Shown: positions 1-9,092 of the stretch, piece by piece | Layout: each line of letters begins with the position of its first letter | Position numbering within the stretch: position 1 is the stretch's first letter | DNA from: Saccoglossus kowalevskii | Taxonomy: Eukaryota; Hemichordata; Enteropneusta; Harrimaniidae | NCBI RefSeq assembly: GCF_000003605.2 | Contig: NW_003146287.1 | Location: 187,629 to 199,710 of the forward strand | DNA length: 12,082 nt | Reading direction: 5' to 3' | The notes under the pieces: generated by a model | Told to the model about the DNA's origin: nothing | What the model saw: the letters and a program-made list of their open reading frames with translations, nothing else | The model's database searches: none | Translations under genes and position numbers: made by a program

Positions 1-678
1 GGGTCGATTAGAAACGTGTGAATACTTACACTATGACTATACGTTTCACTGCAACTGCCCACAACACAACATCTAAAAACTCTCTCTCAAAAAATTAAAA
101 TAGTCAAAAAAAAAAAAAAAAAAAACGCCGACCGAAAAATATATATCGTTTAAAAGTGTACTGAATGACCAGTGTTATTACGGCTCAGGGATATGACTTC
201 CTCTCACATATTAGCATTTGGTGGCGCACTTTCGGCGAAAGTCGGAAATCCGGAAACAGTCGACCGTTTCAGGATAGATGGGCGTGGCTACAACACGAGA
301 AATATCCCAAATTTACTTGGATACGAGTAATCATTTTCGGCAAAAAAAATCAATAACTGCCCATTTCAATGGGACACAGATCTAAAATGGGAAACGTGAA
401 GGTGGGCATTGCACAGGCACTTTAAATACCCTGCCATCACATGGCTAATTGTGTCAATCGCTAATTGGTCCGTCACACCTGTTCATTCATCACACGGATA
501 CTTGTCCAGCATTGTCCAAGTGCGACCTCGAGGTCACGTAATAGGTACTTTCTGTGCGTGTAGTGACAAATGCGACTACCTACTGGGCTACAAAACCTAC
601 CTCTGGGCTGTTATCAATTTATCATACAATAACAATAAATTAATAAATACAAAATTACATAATAACAAGCGTGTCCTT
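1..678. other. AT-rich non-coding DNA
   Basis: No supported gene was seen on either strand. The open frames at 165-356 and 409-702 (plus) are unlike any protein I know, and the second has no ATG at its start. The stretch holds a 20-A run (106-125), a short dyad around 219-235 where ACTTTC faces GAAAGT, and a perfect 12-bp palindrome GACCTCGAGGTC at 524-535. The palindrome is made of two AGGTC-type half sites. Confidence 0.6.
106..125 (+). repeat. A20 homopolymer tract
   Basis: Twenty consecutive A residues follow an A-rich stretch. Such a run can be the tail of a retroposed copy whose body lies upstream, or simple slippage. The 105 bases before it contain no recognisable SINE or LINE end, so its origin stays open. 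Confidence 0.9.
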
Positions 679-1280
679 TTAATAATACAGTTTCTGATAT
701 GATCCAAACACCTCGTGACAACTTGTATAATTTAGAATGGCCGTAACAGGACAAAAATAGAAGTCTGTTTTGTACATCCGTTTCTCTGATTCAAAGTCAT
801 CCTTCAAATCCCCGGGGTGGTTTTTGGTTGCTTCCAAAAAGGCCAAAGTGATATAATCCTGTCCCCTGTCATCTTTCTTTAAGACAAAACTCTCTTTGTG
901 TAAATCCCGAAGACCCTCCTGTCTCTTTTGGCAAAAGAAAAACTCTACATAAAACCACACCAAACGTAAAAGGGACACCGGGTCACGTTTTGACAGTGTC
1001 CCGCTGGTAAACATCTTACTCATATCTCCCACCCTGATAACCGTGTTGTTGTGATTTTATCTTTTCCCTCCCGCTTCAAACTTTTTACTTTCTCTATAAA
1101 TACATTATTGGCAGTTTGGAATTCCCGATCTTTGATAATGTTAATGGGGCGATTGAATGGAACATGGGTTATGTGGCGATGGATTGCTGCTCGAATTCCA
1201 GCGTAGCTTCTTATGCTGTATTCTTTCCCGTCTCTAGCCCTGACCTCGGCATAAAAATGCTTCAATATTTTTGCCAGCTT
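679..1280 (-). pseudogene. Crypton-type/DUF3504 tyrosine recombinase fragment, frameshifted
   Basis: This is a fragment of the DUF3504 domain, which derives from the YR of Crypton elements and survives in KIAA1958, ZMYM2 and QRICH1. The first part (1277 to about 1056, minus) reads LAKILKHFYAEVRARDGKEY, then GIRAAIHRHI and INIIKDREFQ, matching the N-terminal helices of the family as I know it. Another frame then continues (about 1055 to 679) with GDMSKMFTSGTLS, LLRLVWFYVEFFF, EGLRDLHKESFVLK, EATKNHPGD and RMYKTDFYFCPV, in family order. The frame changes at an A4 run (1055-1058 on plus), so one base lost or gained explains it. The HxxR box and the nucleophile Tyr are missing: the frame ends in TAA shortly after CPV. 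The Arg near EGLR may be the first catalytic Arg. No initiator or upstream exon is evident. A polypyrimidine stretch ending in AG lies just before LAKIL, so a spliced exon cannot be ruled out. Identity is recognised by eye. Confidence 0.75.
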
Positions 1281-1288
1281 TTTTAAAA

Positions 1289-1735
1289 TAAAAAATGCGA
1301 GACAGAGAACAACACAACAGCGTAGTCGGTTAACAATAACAAAATTAGAAGAGTTGTGCATCATAAATACAATAATATTCATGTATAGACAAGCATTCAG
1401 TTTGAAAGATTGTGTACAGGTAGTCAAGATGACGACAGACCCCCGACAGACAACAAGAAACGTCTGTGAAAATGACATAATAAGAAGATTCATGCCTCAT
1501 GAAAACCAAAATATTCGAGTATTTTGTCGAAAACATGGTACAAACTTAGACAAGCCTCCCATTGGAAGCCGTGAAGTAAAAGTCCGTTTGAAAAAAAAAT
1601 GCGAGGCAGAGAACAATAAAAAATGAGCCTAGTCGGTGAAAAATAACATAATAAAAAGATTCATGCATCATGAAAACAAAAATATCCAAATATTTTGTCG
1701 ATATCGGGGTACAAACTGAATACAACATTTAGCTA
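1289..1735. repeat. Three diverged tandem copies of a repeat of about 150 bp
   Basis: Related blocks start near 1289, 1441 and 1590 (plus). Shared landmarks are AAATGCGAGRCAGAGAACAA, then TAGTCGGT, then AACATAATAARAAGATTCATG, CATCATGAAAAC and ATATTTTGTCG, ending in GGTACAAACT. The middle and last copies agree best. The first is the most altered and lacks the TTTTGTCG part. Spacing is about 146 and 158 bp. The first copy touches the 5' edge of the recombinase fragment, so the start of the open frame upstream of LAKIL is translated repeat, not protein. The repeat family is not recognised. Confidence 0.75.
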
Positions 1736-1739
1736 GCAC

Positions 1740-2949
1740 CACATTTAGTGAACATGTACGGAAACATCACTGCCGTCAGAAACTAACTTTTACATTTATT
1801 CAATTAAATTAGGAACATATATATTAAAAGTAATATTTACTATTGAACCACGGTCACGAGAAGAATTCGAAAGATGCGTATTCCGAAAAGAAAAACTACT
1901 CGCTTATGGAGAGATGGAGTAACAGCGCATCGCAGTAAATATGACGTCATTGTTTACTTGCTCATTAGAATATTCCAGCCCAGCTTGCTTTCGGCATCCG
2001 GCGTTTGACTTTGATGTTTGCCAAAGTTGTGCGTCCTTCCTACTAATTTCGATTACAGTATGTTATCAGTGATCCATATCGTCGTTGATGTGATTTAGGC
2101 AAACATTACTCTTTCCCCAGTCTGAAAACATTTGGCAGTCTGTCGTCCCAAGGCTGGTTGGGGGTAAATAAACCATTCACACCGTGGACATATAGTCATG
2201 AAACTGAACGTATACACTGCAATCCCAAACTGCAAACAAAACTGAATGTATAACGTCGATTTATCAAAATACGAACATCCGAGAAAAAAAACTAATCACA
2301 TGACCAAAAAGTAAATGTACATATTTATTCACCTGAAAACATATATTATGTTTGAATGCTTTTTTAGTACTGTAGAAGTGGTAAAACCGCTGACAACGCG
2401 TCGAGTAAGTTCAGTAAACCAATAACAAAATGGCGCCCGTAAATAAATTCTCATTGGGGCAAAAAATGTCTCCCTACTCCATTCCTGGCAGTGCTAAAGA
2501 ATTGAATTGATAGTACAAAATGTTATTCTTAGAGACACGATGTCACTAGCATTGTAAACTACATTCCAAATATATGCTTGAAAACAAAAATGATAACACG
2601 AAAATTCGAATGGCAATGAATCGGCGAGAGGCCATCTTTATTTTGAACTGAAAAAGTGAATGCATAAATATGGCACGTATAGTGTATATAATATATTATA
2701 CAAGCACAATAAACTCTTCCACCAACTACAATTAGTTTTAAGCTATCCAATAAATGAAAAAAAAAACATCGATCTGACAGAGTTCCTCAAATTTAAGTGC
2801 GATATTCACGAATAATAATGTAAATATGCCACTATACAATAAAGTATCAAAATATATTGTCTTTGTTGGTTGTAAAAACTAGAATGCGCAGGGAACGACT
2901 ATGATTCGCGGAATGCCATACCTATGGCCGTCCGAGAACTGGGGATAAT
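1740..2949. other. AT-rich non-coding DNA
   Basis: No frame with protein-like composition was found. The open frame at 2559-2750 (minus) is low complexity and unrecognised. The stretch holds a CRE-like palindrome with a heat-shock-element-like dyad just downstream (1942-1975) and several AT-rich runs. No tRNA-like, rRNA-like or clear transposon sequence was seen. Confidence 0.6.
1942..1975. promoter_or_regulatory. CRE-like palindrome plus GAATATTC dyad
   Basis: TGACGTCA at 1942-1949 is the full palindromic cAMP-response element bound by CREB/ATF bZIP factors. Nineteen bases on, GAATATTC (1968-1975) has the inverted GAA/TTC arrangement of a minimal heat-shock element. Both are direct sequence matches, but no promoter, TATA box or gene start was found next to them, so function is unproven and chance is possible. 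Confidence 0.3.
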
Positions 2950-3376
2950 TCACACTTTGGACAATAGCCGTTTCTAGATCGGGTATAGAGGAACTGTGGT
3001 AATAATCGAGGAGTTGTGAATATAAAACAAACACATCAACTAAACTTTGGACAACTTGTCTTAGATAGGTACCAGCTCCGTGATAAGGGCTATAATAGCA
3101 ATGGGATAGAAAGAAAGATTATATTGCAGATATGCATGGATTATATACTCATAAATGTTTCGACGTTTCAAAATTGTCATTAGTTGGTGCCATTTTCACT
3201 CAAATAACATTCCAACAACACCACGAATCACCAGGATTTTCAGATACAGAAGGGGAACTGAAAGTATAGTTTTCGTATAGTACAATATTCAACAATGCTT
3301 GTCTGAACCGTGACTACTGTGCAGAACCACAGTTCTTCCAGAAACGGTTTGGAAACGCTATTGTTCAAGGGTGTGA
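2950..3376. mobile_element. 427-bp segment with long imperfect inverted repeats (MITE-like)
   Basis: The 51 bases at 2950-3000 match the reverse complement of 3326-3376. Both arms begin TCACAC, share (A)CAATAGC followed by GTTTC with one 1-base gap, and end with the identical GAACTGTGGT. The interior of about 325 bp has no open frame of note. Long inverted arms round a non-coding core suit a small non-autonomous DNA transposon or a foldback element. No convincing target-site duplication is visible and the arms have diverged, so this would be an old copy. The true ends could lie slightly further out. Confidence 0.5.
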
Positions 3377-5530
3377 GCGAGTCGAAGTGTAGAAACATGC
3401 GATTACGTAATTATTTTTGCCTATAGCGTGGGCTTGCGCTGCTGGCTGTCATAGGTTCGAACGGTATACGAGAATCAAAAGTTTTTTTTTCTTAATTTAC
3501 TTCAATAATTGGGTTCATATAGTTGTCAAGAATGTCGTTAGAGAAATTTGGGTCGTACATATTGTGTAAAGCGAATGAATTTTTAATCCGAACTTTCAGG
3601 GTAATTTCGTCCAGGCGTTCAGTCTTTGTTGGGCAAATTGCTATGTCTGGAAATGTAACCTCTTTTCGGGTAACTTTTTCCAGTCCATGTTGCTAGATTT
3701 GCATGTTTTTTCCAATTTGGATATAATATCATTAGGTAAATCTAGTTTATATCGTCGTTTTCCCAGTGATAGTTAAAATGGCGGCCACTTTTGTCAAGAT
3801 GTCGTAGTTTTTTACTGTATTTTCTAAACTTCGCATTTCCATTGACGGTTGTTCGTATATTTTTACCAAAACTAGTTTATCCTCAGCAATACGAGTTTTG
3901 TTTTCACCTTTTTACTGATGTTTGCCACGCCAAGAAATCGTGTATTTTATATATAGAGTTGCATAAACACAATCATCAAGTTTAGGTGCACGTTTTATTG
4001 TGATTTTCTCTCATTTGGTGCATTTTTCCGTGGAATTATTTTGGGGTCGATTCACACTCCTGATTCAATATGCTAATGAGAAAACATGCTTATTTACATG
4101 ATTCAAGATGCCCTTGCCATTTGTGGAGGGACTGTGCCAGAACCAATATGTGATGATCCGAGATACAAAAACATTTAACAAGAGCGCCATCTGTCGGCGA
4201 TGTCACTGATAATAAAACTGTACATGTGTCACCGTAGAGGGCATTGATTTGAGGTCAATGAGATCACCGCCAATTTGCGATTGAATGTATGAAGAGGACG
4301 AGCTTAGGTCAAAATTGAGGAAACCCTCTGAGCAAAGTAAGTAATATATGTCTATGATAATAGTGTACTCGTCAGACATTCATGTTTGTGGAGTTATTGA
4401 TTCCGTGAAATTACAAATAATACGTATGAACAGATCGCGTGTGGTGTCTCCGCGGCATGTAATCTCAACACACGCGACCATTGTGTTTCTTGTTTTGCAC
4501 CGGCGTAGGATAAGGGGTAAAAGTCTCACGGTAGAACGTTATTTGTATTGAATCAATAACAATATTACGTTCAATAGTTCAGTTATAATAATATGGCATA
4601 TTTTTTAATGATGCAAAATCCGTTTACACTGGCTAACATCCCATGCTTAATTCTAGAAACCGTGCATACCTACACCGTACAAATTGGTAACGTCACTGAA
4701 CACATGACCTTCAATGGGGGTCGTTATATAGGATATGGTTTATACCAATTACAATAAAGGTAAATAACACGACACAAAAACCTTCCGATATGTCGTTTCC
4801 AGGTCTGTTGCCTGTGTGTGCTCCCTCTTGTTCATTTTTCCTAGAAAACCTCCTGAAACTAAGTCGTGGCGATGACACGCGTGGAAGACAGCAGACTTCC
4901 AACTTGCTGTCGTCTCTTGTAGGCATAAGGTAGGCATCCACAATGAAACGGAGAAGTGATCGCACATTAGTGCGTTGCAAATTCAGGAAATGAGAACCAA
5001 CCTAATACAATCGCCAAGGGTTCAAATCGAACCAGATAAACACTCATCGAACCAAAACATTCAACTAATCGGGTCATTTGAGAAGTTAGCAAAATGAACA
5101 CAAGTCAACAACTAACGTTGTGGCGTTGTACACAAGCATATATAAGATAGAACAAAAAGGCAGTAGATTGAAAGCCCGCTCAGAGGTACTGCGAAAAACG
5201 AATAAATCAAATAAACTGAAACATATCAAACCATTAAAAGTAAAAGACAAAAAATGTTAAAAAAGAATAATATATCTAACAAAGAGCCACCATACAAAAC
5301 TTATAAGAATAAATAATAAAGCAACTAACAAACTAAACTGACAGTTTACTGATTGTGACAAAACAGGAACATAAGAACTAGTTATGATAGGCTTTGCTAG
5401 ATATTAAAGTCTCACAATAGTGTGCCCTGTATTTCAAAAACAATTCAGAAAAATATGAATATCTGTGGTATAGTGGTATTTATACCTTTCATGGAATTGT
5501 TGATTAAGGGTTTGAATTACCATTTTCTAG
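3377..5530. other. AT-rich non-coding DNA
   Basis: No gene could be supported. Open frames at 3791-3985 and 4348-4551 (plus) and 4711-4980 (minus) are unrecognised. Around 4750-4930 three frames are open at once in a locally less AT-rich patch, which speaks against any single one being coding. Small structures include a 9-bp-stem hairpin (4435-4477), a T10 run (3481-3490) downstream of a GGTTCGAAC motif, and AGGTCA motifs near 4252 and 4304. From 4990 to 5400 the plus strand is strongly A-rich. Confidence 0.55.
4435..4477. other. CG-rich hairpin, 9-bp perfect stem
   Basis: TCGCGTGTG (4435-4443) pairs with CACACGCGA (4469-4477) across a 25-base loop that contains the palindrome CCGCGG. The CpG-rich stem stands out in an AT-rich setting. 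It is neither followed by a T run nor placed next to a gene end, so no terminator or RNA role is claimed. Confidence 0.6.
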
Positions 5531-7650
5531 AAAGTCTGACATTTCCAAGGATACCAGTATGTTTATTTCATTATTTTAACAACTTGCAATGGTGGAAATT
5601 AATTAAACGAGAGTTGTTTAAACCAAATTTGTCTCAAATATATGTTAATATATTTATTCTATCAATTTAACACCTTGTAATGGTAGAAATTAATTAAACG
5701 AGAGTTGTTTAAACCAAATTTGTCTCAAATATAAGTTAATATATTAATTCTATCAATTTAACACCTGGTAATGGTAGAAATTAATTAAACGAGAGTTGTT
5801 CAAACCAAAATTGTCTGAAATATAGGTTAATATATTTATTCTCTTATTTTAACAACTTGTAATGGTAGAAATTAATTAAACGAGAGTTGTTGTACCAAAA
5901 TTAAGTCTGAAATATATGTTAATATATTTATTCTCTCAATTTAACAACTTGTGTAATGGTAGAAAATAATTAAACGAGAGTTGTTTATACCAAAATTAAG
6001 TCTGAAATATATGTTAATATATTTATTCTCTTATTTTAACAACTTGTAATGGTTGAAATTAATTGAACAAGAATTGTTTATACCAAAATTAAGTCTGAAA
6101 TATATGTTGATATCTTTATTCTCTTATTTTAACAACTTGTAATGGTAGAAATTAATTAAACGAGAGTTGCTAAAACCAAAATTAAGTCTGAAATATATGT
6201 TAATATATTTATTCTCTTATTTTAACAACTTGTAATGGTAGAAATTAATTAAACGAGAGTTGTTTATACCAAAATTAAGTCTGAAATATATGTTAATATA
6301 TTTATTCTCTCATTTTAACTACTTGTAATGGTGAAATTAATTAAACGAGAGTTGTTTAAACCAAAATTGTCTGAAATATATGTTAATATATTTATTCTTT
6401 TATTTTAACAACTTAATGGTAGAAATTAATTAAACGAGAGTTGTTTAAAACAAAATTGTCTAAAATATATGTTAATATATTTATTCTCTTATTTTAACAA
6501 CTTGTAATGGTAGAAATTAATTAAACGAGAGTTGTTATACCAAAATTAAGTCTGAAATATATGTTAATATATTTATTCTCTCAATTTAACAACTTGTAAT
6601 GGTGGAAAATAATTAAACGAGAGTTGTTTTTACCAAAATTAAGTCTGAAATATATGTTAATATATTTATCCTCTTATTTTAACTACTTGTAATGGTGGAA
6701 ATTAATTAAACGAGAGTTGTTTATATATCAAAATTAAGTCTGAAATATATGTTAATATATTTATTCTCTTGTTTTAACAACTTGTAATGGTAGAATTTAA
6801 TTAAATGAGAGTTGTTTAAACCAAAGTTAAGTCTGAAATATATGTTAATATATTTATTTTATCAATTTAACAACTTGTAATGGTGGAAATTAATTAAACA
6901 AGAGTTGTTTATACCAAAATTAAGTCTGAAATATATGTTAATATATTTATTCTATTAATTTAACAACTTGTAATGGTGGAAATTAAATAAACAAGAGTTG
7001 GTGAAACCAAAATGAAGTCTCAAATATTGATGAGACATTTATTCTCTCAATTTAACAACTTGTAATGGTGAAAATTAATTAAACAAGAGGTGTTTACTTC
7101 AAAATATGTCTCAAATATATGTTGAGATATTTACTCTCCCAATTTAACAACTTGTAATGGAGAAAATAATTAGACGACAGTTGTTCACATCAAAATAAGT
7201 CTCAGATATTTGTCAACACATTCATTCTCTCAATTTAACAACTTGTATAGGTGGAAATTATTTAAACGTAAATTGATTGCACCAAAATAAGTCTCAAATT
7301 ATTGTTGAGATATTTATTCTTTTAATTTAATAACTTGTAATGGTAGATATTAATTAAACAAGAGTTGTTTAAACCAAAATTAAGTCTGAAATATATGTTA
7401 ATATATTTATTCTCTTATTTTAACAACTTGTAATTGCAGAAAATAATTAAACGAGGGTTGTTTATACCATAATTAAGTCTGAAATATATGTTAATATATT
7501 TATTCTCTTATTTTAACAACTTGTAATTGCAGAAAATAATTAAACGAGGGTTGTTTATACCATAATTAAGTCTGAAATATATGTTAATATATTTATTCTC
7601 TTATTTTAACAACTTGTAATGGCAGAAATTAGTTAAATGTGAATTGGTTC
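5531..7650 (+). repeat. 93-bp AT-rich satellite/minisatellite, about 23 tandem copies
   Basis: The core ACTTGTAATGGTAGAA recurs at intervals of 88-95 bp, mostly 91-93, from 5588 to 7618, giving 23 cores. The unit runs core, AATTAATTAAACGAGAGTTG, TTTATACCAAAATTAAGTCTG, AAATATATGTTAATATATTT, then ATTCTCTTATTTTAACA. Each unit holds an inverted pair AACAACT...AGTTGTT enclosing the palindrome TTAATTAA, plus a near-palindromic ATATATGTTAATATAT block. Subtypes are visible: the first copies have ACACC for ACAAC and GTCTCAAATAT; the middle copies are the most uniform; those from about 6985 to 7330 are the most diverged; the last two full units (7432-7524 and 7525-7617) are identical. The edges decay into unique sequence. 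Open frames overlapping it are incidental. It could be a free satellite or the tandem core of a non-autonomous element such as a Helitron relative. Confidence 0.97.
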
Positions 7651-8241
7651 ATATGTCTTGGCATACTTATGGTTTTGAGCACAGAAAACACCAAATTAGC
7701 AGTATCATTGGCAATTGTGAGTAAATAACTTTGATATGTAGTATCTGCTTATCTGTGCATTTGATAATAGTATAGCCAATTCACTACATTCAGTTGCTCA
7801 CCAAAGACTCTGGTCAGTTAAAATGACCATTTTAAACTGTAGGCATTAATCTGCAATCCAGTCAATGATTGTGAGAGGAATCCAGGTGAAGGGAAGCCCC
7901 ATGACCTTATCGATTCTTCCACGTCACCTAACATGTGACCAAGGTCAAGAGGTCAGTGCCATCTTGCCTTATCTTCACTGTCTAATTTCTCCATACTGAG
8001 TGTGCATCGTAGCAAAACAGTGTAGTGAGTTTTCTGAGGTACTTCTCCTGTGACATTTGATAACAGTGAGACGTTGGGTCTGCTAGGATAAACTTGTTCT
8101 TATTAGGGGCTTTGTTCGTTTTTGTACTAAACAAAAAAAAACTCGAGACATTTGACTAGTTTTTAGGGCTACATTGTGTCAGTTTCAACTGTAATTTTGT
8201 CCCACTCATGCGTGCTTTGTTCATTTCTTAGTGTAGCTAAA
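7651..8241. other. Non-coding DNA between satellite and retroelement relic
   Basis: No open frame of note was found. The sequence is less AT-rich than the satellite and may include the 5' non-coding end of the element that follows. It holds a nuclear-receptor-like DR2 motif (7942-7955) and an A9 run near 8131. No copy of the terminal repeats found at 10906-11304 was recognised here. Confidence 0.5.
7942..7955 (+). promoter_or_regulatory. AGGTCA direct repeat spaced by 2 (DR2-like)
   Basis: AGGTCA at 7942-7947 and 7950-7955 are separated by AG, the exact geometry of a DR2 response element for retinoid-type nuclear receptors. An inverted TGACC half site lies just upstream (7936-7940). The motif is exact, but AGGTCA-rich stretches also occur inside invertebrate repeats, so it may be a repeat fragment with no regulatory role. 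Confidence 0.3.
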
Positions 8242-8912
8242 ATGGCTGACTAGAAGAAAGAAAGCAGTCCTAGAAGAGCACCCACCTCCTGTGTTTTCAC
8301 CCCAAAAGTCAACTCAGTCTTACTGTAATCTCATTCCAATGCACCCAGCGAGTCATTGACTCTTTTCATTTGCTCATTTTGGCCAAGTATGCAAATTCAG
8401 GATGCACCTGTTCGGGTTGTGCTTGGCTCCATACATGTTCAACACAGTGTAGAAACAGGAGGTGCTGCTGCTGCAACAGTCGTCAGTACATATCAAGCCA
8501 TACCTATACTGGTTGCAAAACAAGGGGTTGTTGGCCAAGCAGGTAAGACTAACACAGGATTTACTACACCAATTAGGCTAGAAACTGTAAATAGTAAATC
8601 TAAAAAAGTCCCATCCACACCCGACACGTCAGCTGGTGTTTCTGAGCATGTAGTTGACACAGAGGCATGCTTGGTGCTTTTATCACAGGCTCGTTGCCTA
8701 GCAATAGAGTCTATTCGTACATCATTCCCTCTGTGTTCCTCTGAATACTGATGCACATCACTGGGATGACAACGTCAGTTCACAGGGTAGTTCCCCGACC
8801 TGCAATGTGCAGTCGCCTACTGCAACACACTTTGTTGCAATACCAGTCTCACTTAGAGGAACTGAAGAGGCGAGTAACTCTCATGGACCAAGCAAGGAAT
8901 GCTTTGCCCTAG
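8242..8912 (+). pseudogene. Gag-like or N-terminal region of a YR retroelement, with coiled coil
   Basis: The frame starts at an ATG with a good context (AAAATGG) and reads MAD, then TAG (8251), then KKESSPRRAPTSCVFTPKVN, TAA (8326), and onward without a stop to 8750. The middle part contains VRVVLGSIHVQHSVETGG and PILVAKQGVVGQAGKTNTG. It then shifts frame, and 8751-8909 carries SRLLQHTLLQYQSHLEEL followed by KRRVTLMDQARNAL, a heptad-like leucine-rich, charged stretch typical of a coiled coil. A tandem TAG TGA ends it at 8910-8915. I do not recognise the family. Its place directly upstream of recombinase sequence suggests the first ORF of the same element. Two stops and one frameshift mark it as decayed. 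A broken host exon is the alternative. Confidence 0.4.
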
Positions 8913-8915
8913 TGA

Positions 8916-9092
8916 ATGGACCCACTCGCCATGGCTATGCCTCTGGTAATGGATGTCTCCCACACAGCCAATTGTTCTATTATTAGGAGACTGGTTACTG
9001 TTTTTCACAATCAGAGGCCTAGAGCCCAATCTAGGGAACCACCCAATTGAGATTTGTCGGTTGTGTTGTCACCTCTAAGTGTGTCAAGAGAT
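8916..9092 (+). pseudogene. Tyrosine recombinase, N-terminal core-binding part (DIRS/Ngaro-type)
   Basis: In the same frame as the coiled coil, 8916 onward reads MDPLAMAMPLVMDVS, then SIIRRLVTVFHNQRPRAQ, SREPPN, a TGA at 9048-9050, and DLSVVLSPLS. In recombinases of DIRS/Ngaro-type elements this region typically has a DVS..N..I..L(I/L)R.F...RP pattern, followed by PxWDLxxVL and then PFEPL. The TGA stands exactly where the conserved Trp (TGG) is expected, a single G-to-A change. The expected continuation is not found after about 9080 but resumes at 10276, about 1.2 kb away, so the gene is interrupted. Recognition is by motif; no alignment was run. Confidence 0.6.

Noticed and set aside
165-356. 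63-codon plus-strand open frame
   Set aside because: No recognisable motif, no flanking exon signals, and the length is within chance for this composition.
409-702. 97-codon plus-strand open frame
   Set aside because: It opens at TTG and not ATG, its end is AT-rich low-complexity (N, K, L, I), and it overlaps the end of the recombinase fragment.
1345-1728. Several short open frames on both strands
   Set aside because: They are translations of the repeat copies of about 150 bp and of their antisense strand.
4711-4993. Overlapping open frames, two on minus and one on plus (stop at 4931)
   Set aside because: Three frames are open at once, reflecting fewer AT-rich stop codons. None has a recognisable domain.
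5005-5035. GGGTTCAAATCGAACC as a tRNA T-arm or B box
   Set aside because: It forms a simple dyad with a 5-base loop, and no A box or cloverleaf is present upstream or downstream.
5422-5670. 82-codon plus-strand open frame
   Set aside because: It runs from unique DNA into the first satellite units and has no protein character.
5531-7650. CRISPR array
   Set aside because: The whole 93-bp unit repeats, with no unique spacers, and the setting is eukaryotic.
8493-8756. 87-codon minus-strand open frame
   Set aside because: Antisense shadow of the plus-strand gag-like region. The plus strand has the better-supported coiled coil and recombinase continuation.
8708-8988. Alternative plus-strand frame ending at TAG 8986
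   Set aside because: It is open but its composition is unremarkable. The neighbouring frame carries the heptad pattern and continues into recombinase motifs.
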